A stretch of DNA of 64,000 bases from assembly GCA_963921825.1 (NCBI GenBank), contig OY997589.1:51702546-51766545 (forward strand), given 5' to 3'. The position numbers and the translations under genes were made by a program. The notes beneath the pieces were generated by a model. It was not told the origin of the DNA, made no database searches, and saw only the letters and a list, made by a program, of their open reading frames with translations. How positions within the stretch are numbered: the stretch's first letter is position 1; each line of letters opens with the position of its first letter. Shown here one piece after another: positions 57,429 through 64,000 of the stretch. This DNA is from Erodium maritimum. Lineage: Eukaryota > Streptophyta > Magnoliopsida > Geraniales > Geraniaceae.

Positions 57429-57784
57429 CTGTAAGGCGCCATCGATAACGCTGCCGTTCCCGGCACCATGTCAATCCCGAACTCCACCTCACGAACTGGT
57501 GGCAACCCGCTCAATTCCTTAGGGAAGACCTCGGGGAACTCGCACGCCACTCGCGGTAATTCTCGGCTCTGCTCGGTCGATACTTCCTTTACTGCAGACA
57601 AGCCAACAGGAGAAACTCGCTCCTACCGCCCAGAATACCCGAACCTTTCGTGTTGCTTGTTGACACCGTCACTCGTCGCCGGTAACAGTCGATAATGACT
57701 TGATACTTCGCTCGTCAATCCATTCCCCGGGATCACGTCAAGGCGGTCATTTCCTGAGTATCCTTCCCACGGATACACGCACAA
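57429..57784 (-). pseudogene. Second copy of element D pol remnant, part 2, cut off by satellite
   Basis: It continues the protease/reverse-transcriptase linker interrupted by the Copia and matches 42280-42633. It stops at GGATACACGCACAA, where satellite (CAATAGGAGTAAC) begins. The shared CAA marks the joint. Confidence 0.88.
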
Positions 57785-60700
57785 TAGGAGTAACAAATTG
57801 TTCTTTTTGTCAATTAAAGGACTAATATGGGCTTCCAGTTGTGTATACCAATAGATATTCCTATTAAAGTACCCCAATTGTTCTCATCTAGACATACTAT
57901 AGTATTTGGACTCCAAACAAATTTTTCTCTCATCTAGACATACTATAGTATTTAAGAAATAAATAGGAGTAACAAATTGTTCTTTTTGTCCCTCAAAGGA
58001 CTCATATGGGCCTCTAGTTGTTTATACACATAGATATGCCTATTAAAGTACCCCCACAAACCTTGGGAACCCAAAACCGAGACCGTTTGTGATTGAAAAA
58101 AATATAGTCTTTCATCTAGACATATTGTAATATGTAAGAAACCAGAAGTAACAAAGTGTTCTTTTTGTTCCTCAAGGGATTCCTATGGGCCTCTAGTTGT
58201 GTATGGGCATACATATGCCTATTAAATTACCCCCACCAACCGTGGAAAAACTCAATTCGAGACCATTTGGGCTTAAAAAAAATAGCCTCTCATCTGAACA
58301 TACACTATAATATTTAAGAAGTCAATAGGAGTAACAAATTGATCTTTTTGTCCCTCAAAGGACTCGTATGGGCCTCTAGTTGTTTATACACATAGATATG
58401 CCTATTAAAGTACTCCCACAAACCTTGGGAACCCAAATCTGAGTCCGTTTGTGATTGAAACAATATAGTCTTTCATCTAGACATACTATAGTATTTAAGA
58501 AATAAATAGGAGTAACAAATTGATCTTTTTGTCCCTCAAAGGACTCGTATGGGCCTCTAGTTGTTTATACACATAGATATGCCTATTAAAGTACTCCCAC
58601 AAACCTTGGGAACCCAAATCCGAGTCCGTTTGTGATTGAAACAATATAGTCTTTCATCTAGACATATTGTAATATGTAAGAAACCAGGGGTAACAAAATG
58701 TTCTTTTTGTTCCTCAAGTGACTCCTATGGGCCTCTAGTTGTGTATAGGCATACATATGCCTATTAAAGTACCCCACCAACCGTGAAAAAACTCAATTCG
58801 AGACTATTTGGGCTTAAAACAAAATAGCCTCTCATCTAAACATACACTATAATATTTGAGAAGTCAATAAGAGTAACAAATTGTTCTTTTTGTCCATTAA
58901 ACGACTCATATGGGCTTCTAGTTGTGTATACAAATAGATATTCCTGTTAAAGTACCTCAACTACTGTGGGAACCCAATCCGAGACAATTTGGACTCCAAA
59001 CAAGTTTTTCTGTCATCTAGACATACTATAGTATTTAATAAATAAATAGGAGTAACAAATTGTTCTTTTTGTCCCTCAAAGGACTCATATGTGCCCCTAG
59101 TTGTTTATACACATAGATATGCCTATTAAAGTACTCCCACAAACATTGTTTATACACATAGATAACCCAAATCCGAGTCCGTTTGTGATTGAAACAATAT
59201 AGTCTTTCATCTAGACATATTGTAATATGTAAGAAACCAGGAGTAACAAAATGTTCTTTTTGTTCCTCAAGGGAATCCTATGGGCCTCTAGTTGTGTATA
59301 GGCATACATATGCCTATTAAAGTACCCCACCAACCGTGGAAAAACTCAATTCGAGACCATTTGGGCTTAAAGCAAAATAGCCTCTCATCTAGAGATACAC
59401 TATAATATTTAAGAAGTCAATAGGCCTAACAAATTGATCTTTTTGTCCATTAAAGGACTCATATGTGCTTCTAGTTGTGTATACAAATAGATATTCCTAT
59501 TAAAGTACCCCAACTACTGTGGGAACCCAATCCGAGACAATTTGGACTCCAAGCAAGTTTTTCTCTCATCTAGAGATACTATAGTATTTAAGAAATAAAT
59601 AGGAGTAACAAATTGTTCTTTTTGTCCCTCAAAGGACTCATATGGGCCCCTAGTTGTTTATACACATAGATATGCCTATTAAAGTACTCCCACAAAACTT
59701 GGGAACCCAAATACGACACCGTTTGTGATTGAAAAAATAGTCTTTCATCTAGACATATTGTAATATGTAAGAAACCAGGAGTAAGAAAATTTTCTTTTTA
59801 TTCCTCAAGGGACTCCTTTGGGCCTCTAGTTGTGTATAGGCATACATATGCCTATTAAAGTACCCCACCAACCGTGGAAAAACTCAATTCGAGACCATTT
59901 GGGCTTAAAACAAAATAGCCTCTCATCTAAACATACGATATAATATTTAAGAAGTAAATAGGAGTAACATATTGTTCTTTTTATCCATTAAAGGACTAAT
60001 ATGTGCTTCTAGTTGTGTATACAAATAGATATTCCTATTAAAGTACCCCAACTACTGTGGGAACCCAATCCGAGACAATTTGGACTCCAAGCAAGTTTTT
60101 CTCTCATCTAGAGATACTATAGTATTTAAGAAATAAATAGGAGTAACAAATTGTTCTTTTTGTCCCTCAAAGGACTCATATGGGCCTCTAGTTGTTTATA
60201 CACATGGATATGCCTATTAAAGTACTCCCCACAAACCTTGGGAACACAAATCCGAGACCGTTTGTGATTGAAACAATATAGTCTTTCATCTAGACATATT
60301 GTAATATGTAAGAAACCAGGAGTAACAAAATGTTCTTTTTGTTCCTTAAGCGACTCCTATGGGCCTCTAGTTGTGTATGGGCATACATATGCCTATTAAA
60401 GTACCCCACCAACCGTGGAAAAACTCAATTCGAGACCATTTGGGCTTAAAACAAAATAGCCATTCATCTGAACATACACTATAACATTTAAGAAGTCAAT
60501 AGAAGTAACAAATTGTTCTTTTTGTCCATTAAAGGACTAATATGGGCTTCTAGTTGTGTATACAAATAGATATTCCTATTAAAGTACCCCAACTACTCTG
60601 AGAACCCAATCCGAGACAATTTGGACTCCAAACAAGTTTTTCTCTCATCTAGACATACTATAGTATTTAAGAAATAAATAGGAGTAACAAATTGTTCTTT

Positions 60701-61344
60701 TTGTCCCTCAAAATACTCGTATGGGCCTCTAGTTGTTTATACACATAGATATGCCTGTTAAAGTACTCCCACAAACCTTGGGAACCCAAAACCGAGACCG
60801 TTTGTGATTGAAAAAATATAGTCTTTCATCTAGACATATTGTAATATGTAAGAAACCAGAAGTAACAAAATGTTCTTTTTGTTCCTCAAGGGACTCCTAT
60901 GGGCCTCTAGTTGTGTATGGGCATACATATGCGTATTAAATTACCCCCACCAACCGTGGAAAAACTTAATTCTAGAGTATTTGGGCTTAAAACAAAATAG
61001 CCTCTCATCTGAACATACACTATAATATTTAAGAAGTCAATAGGAGTAACAAATTGATCTTTTTGTCCCTCAAAGGACTCGTATGGGCCTCTAGTTGTTT
61101 ATACACATAGATATGCCTATTAAAGTACTCCCACAAACCTTGGGAACCCAAATCCGAGTCCGTTTGTGATTGAAACAATATAGTCTTTCATCTAGACATA
61201 TTGTAATATGTAAGAAACCAGGAGTAACAAAATGTTCTTTTTGTTCCTCAAGGGACTCCTATGGGCCTCTAGTTGTGTATAGGCATACATATGCCTATTA
61301 AAGTACCCCACCAACCGTGAATAAACTCAATTCGAGACTATTTG
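57785..61344. repeat. 180-bp satellite array, block 6, with rearranged monomers
   Basis: About 20 monomers in the usual direction. Several are irregular. Near 57880 a monomer is scrambled, with TCTCATCTAGACATACTATA occurring twice within 60 bp. Near 58480 two monomer types are fused. Near 59145-59165 an extra TGTTTATACACATAGATA copy replaces the CTTGGG segment. The block ends at the LTR at 61345. Confidence 0.93.
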
Positions 61345-61520
61345 TGTAAAACCCGCTTCGTTTCATTAGGGTATTAATTTAAAATCCTAAAACCTTAGGG
61401 TAGGTTCTTGAAACAAGCGGCAAAAAAAAAAAGGAAGCTGGGCAGGCCAGGCCAGACCCGGTTTGGGCTTGGGCCCGTTTGCTGGTCTGAGGCCCGTTAG
61501 GCCGGCCCAAACTCGCGTGG

Positions 61521-61527
61521 TATATAA
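61521..61527 (+). promoter_or_regulatory. TATA box of the last LTR
   Basis: TATATAA 176 bp into the LTR. Confidence 0.6.
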
Positions 61528-63660
61528 GCTGAAACCCTAATGGTTTCAGCGTTATACCAACACAGCCTCCATCCCTCTCCTCTCTCTCTCTACCCGAGTC
61601 CCTCTCTCTCCTCTGTTCTTCTCCCTCGCCGAACTCCGGCCGTCCACCACAGTTCCGGCCGCCACCTCCCTCACCGGCATCGTCTCATCCCTTCCTCCTC
61701 CACCCCGACCCCGTACAGCTCCGGCCAGCCGAGCCTTCACCGTCACGACCTCCCTGCCTCACCCTTCTCCTTCGTCTTCCTCACCAGCTCCGGCCACCGG
61801 TTCTCCCCACGCCGTCGTCACCGTCCCGTCCGAGCCCTAACGCGCCGCCGCCCTCTTCCCGTCAACGATCTGCCCGTCCGAGACACGAACCGAGCTCCGT
61901 CGCCGGCGAGCTCGCCAGATCCGGGACGACACGAGTCGTCCGGACCCGCGCCGTACGCCGCCGTGCACCGCCATGCACCGCCGCCACCGTTTCCTCACGG
62001 TTAGTTCTCGGCCCGTGGAAACTCGGCCGACCGGCGCCGATGGTCGGCCGGACCAAGCAGAACCGTTCTTCTTCTTCGCTTTCCCTTTTCCCGAGTTCGT
62101 TCAGATCTGGTCGGGATGGAACGGAACTCCCGAAATGGGAAGGAACGGAACAACAAGAAAAACGTGATTCAGGCTTGTTTAAAGGAGTATTGTAAACGTT
62201 GAAATCTGAATTTGTAAAGATCGACAAAATATAAGTTATCGATATAATTGTTCTTATGTTTTGAATCGATTTGAGTATGAATGGGTTGGGTTCATACTGT
62301 TTGTAAAACGGAAATCAGTTGTAAGATTAAAGATTAAATCCTTATCGTTTGGACGTAAATTAATTATCGATAAAACTAGATCGGCTTAGGTTAAACGGGT
62401 TTTAAAAACGAAAGTCGTTTATTAAGGTTAGACTCGAGTTAAGATTAAATCGAAAAAGGGAAACGAAGCCGATCGACTTTATAAGGGTCTTGGACCAAAA
62501 TATCGAGTTTGGAAACGAACGGAAGGAAACCGTTCTGTTTTAAAATCAAAGACGGAATTGATTAAAGCAAGGGAATTCAACGACTGTTTTAAGTTAAAAA
62601 AAAAGGGTTTAAACTGGGTTTAGATCAAACCTGGGTTCGGTGCGCGGGTGCTCGAACCCGATCCGTCGTAACCCGACTTTTATCCCGCTCGAGTGTAAAT
62701 GACAACTGTCAAGTTTAAAATGGACAAATCGTAGCCGTTAACTTAATGGCGGAACCGTTATTATTTTGGGCTTTGAGTTATTTATTTTCGACCTGTTCGT
62801 ACTAGTTTAAAAGTGAGTTAAATCTGTGTTCTTTTAGATCGTGCTGCGGACCGAGGCAAAGGGAGGCTCGGCGAGTGACTGCGTTTCATCTCGGGTTTAG
62901 TGGAACGCTTTTGGAGTTGCTTACGAGGTAGGGAAAAGTAGCCGGATCTCGGCCCTGACTAGGGAAAGTTAACTGTAGAATTGCATGTGACACCGGGGTG
63001 TCGTGGGTTGAGTAGGTTTATTTAAATATTAGAAGAGCATGGTACGGGATTGTAGCGTTTATCAGAAAAGCATGTTACGGGAACTTAGTAATTATGAGAA
63101 AAGCATGTGACACTTAGTAGTGTCGTAGGAGCAGAGAACTTAGCGATAATTGATTTACTGGAGGCATATGATCATGCCCGGAGGTTGGTTGTGAAACTGT
63201 TGATATTAGGAGTACTGGAGGCATATGCCCATGCCCGGAGGTTGATTGTGAAACTAGTGATCTTAGGACTGTTATAGGCATCGTTTATGCCGGAGGTTGT
63301 TGTGTATTATTTATTGATTGAGTTTGGGTGGCCTTGAGAGCCGTATTATTTATTGTCGAGTTTGGGTGGCCTTGAGAGCCCGTGTTATTTATTGCTGAGT
63401 CTTGGGTGGCCATGAGAGCCCGTGTTGTCGTTTCGGTGTTTTGGGTGGCCGTGAGTGCCCGTGGGGTTGTGAACCCGTACTTTACCGTTGGTGTCTTGGG
63501 TGGCCATGAGGGCCCGTAGGGTTGTTGAACCTGTGTTTGGTTGTTGGTGTCTTGTCGGCCTTGAGTGCCTGTGGAGTTGTCACCGGTGTCGTTACTGTCT
63601 GTTTGAACTTGTTTGTGATTGTGATTGGTTACTGGTTACTAGTGGAGGTTGTGTGGTGTA

Positions 63661-63866
63661 GCTAGCATCCCGACTGGGATCGGGAGAAGCGGAGGGGTTG
63701 TGGGCTAGCTCCCCGACTGGGATCGGGGGAAGGACGCACGGGTGTGGCTAACCACCCGACTGGGATCGGGTGAAGCGGAGAGGTTGTGGGTTAGCCTCCC
63801 GACTGGGATCGGGGGAAGTTGCGCGACAGGTCGACCGCCTGTACCGACTGGGATCGGAAAGGGCAG
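63661..63866 (+). repeat. Covarying hairpin array, plus orientation
   Basis: Five CCGACTGGGATCGG-type units with 43-44-bp spacing, the sense version of the arrays in elements B and D. Flanking pairs again change together, and the outer stems AGCTAGC(C) and GGTTAGCC find partners. Confidence 0.78.
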
Positions 63867-64000
63867 GATACAGAGATTGGTTACTGAGCAGTTGGTTTGC
63901 GATCCTTTGTGATCTTGTTTGGTATTGTGTGGTCAGTCGTGTCTTGGAGGAGGTCGTCGATCGTAGTGTGGGGTCTACATCACGTGTCCGAGTGTTGAGT

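Larger units (their letters stand above)
38251..57784 (-). mobile_element. Compound Gypsy element (element D): LTR, internal, LTR, truncated internal, with a nested Copia
   Basis: On the minus strand. Two LTRs (38251-40868 and 44376-47553) bracket a first internal region (40869-44375). A second copy of the same internal region follows at 47554-48962 and resumes after the Copia at 57424-57784, where it is cut off by satellite. The second copy matches 40869-42633 of the first with only about half a percent of visible differences, so the duplication is recent. This arrangement is expected from recombination between tandem or nested copies sharing one LTR. Gag is missing and pol is scrambled, so the element is non-autonomous. 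The left flank is satellite; the right end has no LTR, so no target duplication can be shown. Confidence 0.88.
61345..64000 (+). mobile_element. Partial Ty3/Gypsy LTR, cut by the window end
   Basis: It starts TGTAAAACCCGCTTCG directly after satellite and runs 2656 bp to the edge without reaching the GGGGCGTGACA end. It has a TATA box at 61521, a CT-rich leader, a GTTAGT donor-like site at 62000, the GGAGGCAT and GAGAGCCCG arrays (about 63160-63560) and five hairpin units at 63661-63866. The hairpins put it in the same group as B and D. Solo LTR or full element cannot be decided. Confidence 0.9.

Overview
The window is repetitive DNA from a flowering plant, most likely centromeric or pericentromeric heterochromatin. 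I found no host protein-coding gene, rRNA gene or tRNA gene. The evidence for a plant nuclear genome is a roughly 180-bp tandem satellite, Ty3/Gypsy elements with a C-terminal chromodomain and large (2.6-3.3 kb) LTRs, a Ty1/Copia element, and primer-binding sites matching the plant initiator-Met tRNA. I cannot name the species. By my boundaries about 25% is satellite, about 62% Gypsy sequence and about 13% Copia.

Layout. 1-1805: end of a Gypsy LTR on the minus strand, cut by the window edge. 1806-4898: satellite. 4899-8217: solo Gypsy LTR (+). 8218-13831: satellite, where a 16-monomer higher-order unit of 2878 bp is repeated. 13832-17008: solo Gypsy LTR (-). 17009-18813: satellite. 18814-30286: complete chromovirus (-) with two about 2.98-kb LTRs, a 5-bp target-site duplication and one long gag-pol frame interrupted by two amber codons (element B). 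30287-31073: satellite. 31074-37083: Gypsy derivative (+) with an open gag, no pol and only 37 bp of 3' LTR (element C). 37084-38250: satellite. 38251-57784: compound Gypsy element (-) arranged LTR, internal, LTR, internal, without a usable gag and with a scrambled pol (element D). It is split by a Copia element at 48963-57423 that has its own 5-bp duplication. 57785-61344: satellite. 61345-64000: start of another Gypsy LTR (+), cut by the window end.

History. The satellite blocks all run in the same direction and continue across each insertion, so the elements landed in an existing array. The solo LTR at 13832 sits in only one copy of the 16-monomer unit, so it came after that amplification. 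The Copia inserted into the second internal copy of element D, after the D duplication. The three Gypsy elements with internal regions are complementary: B carries gag and a complete pol frame but has two stop codons in gag, C carries an open gag and no pol, and D carries only wrecked pol. The Copia has almost identical LTRs but catalytic motifs lost in protease, integrase and reverse transcriptase, so it was probably moved in trans.

The most distinctive unexplained structure is inside the Gypsy LTRs. Subfamilies carry different short tandem arrays at the same place. One is a run of 43-44-bp units, each a hairpin whose flanking pairs vary in a compensating way, with two outer stems that also covary. 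A second conserved 8-bp-stem hairpin lies just upstream of a good 3' splice-site sequence near the end of every complete LTR, and a diverged copy of that module recurs in the internal leaders of C and D.
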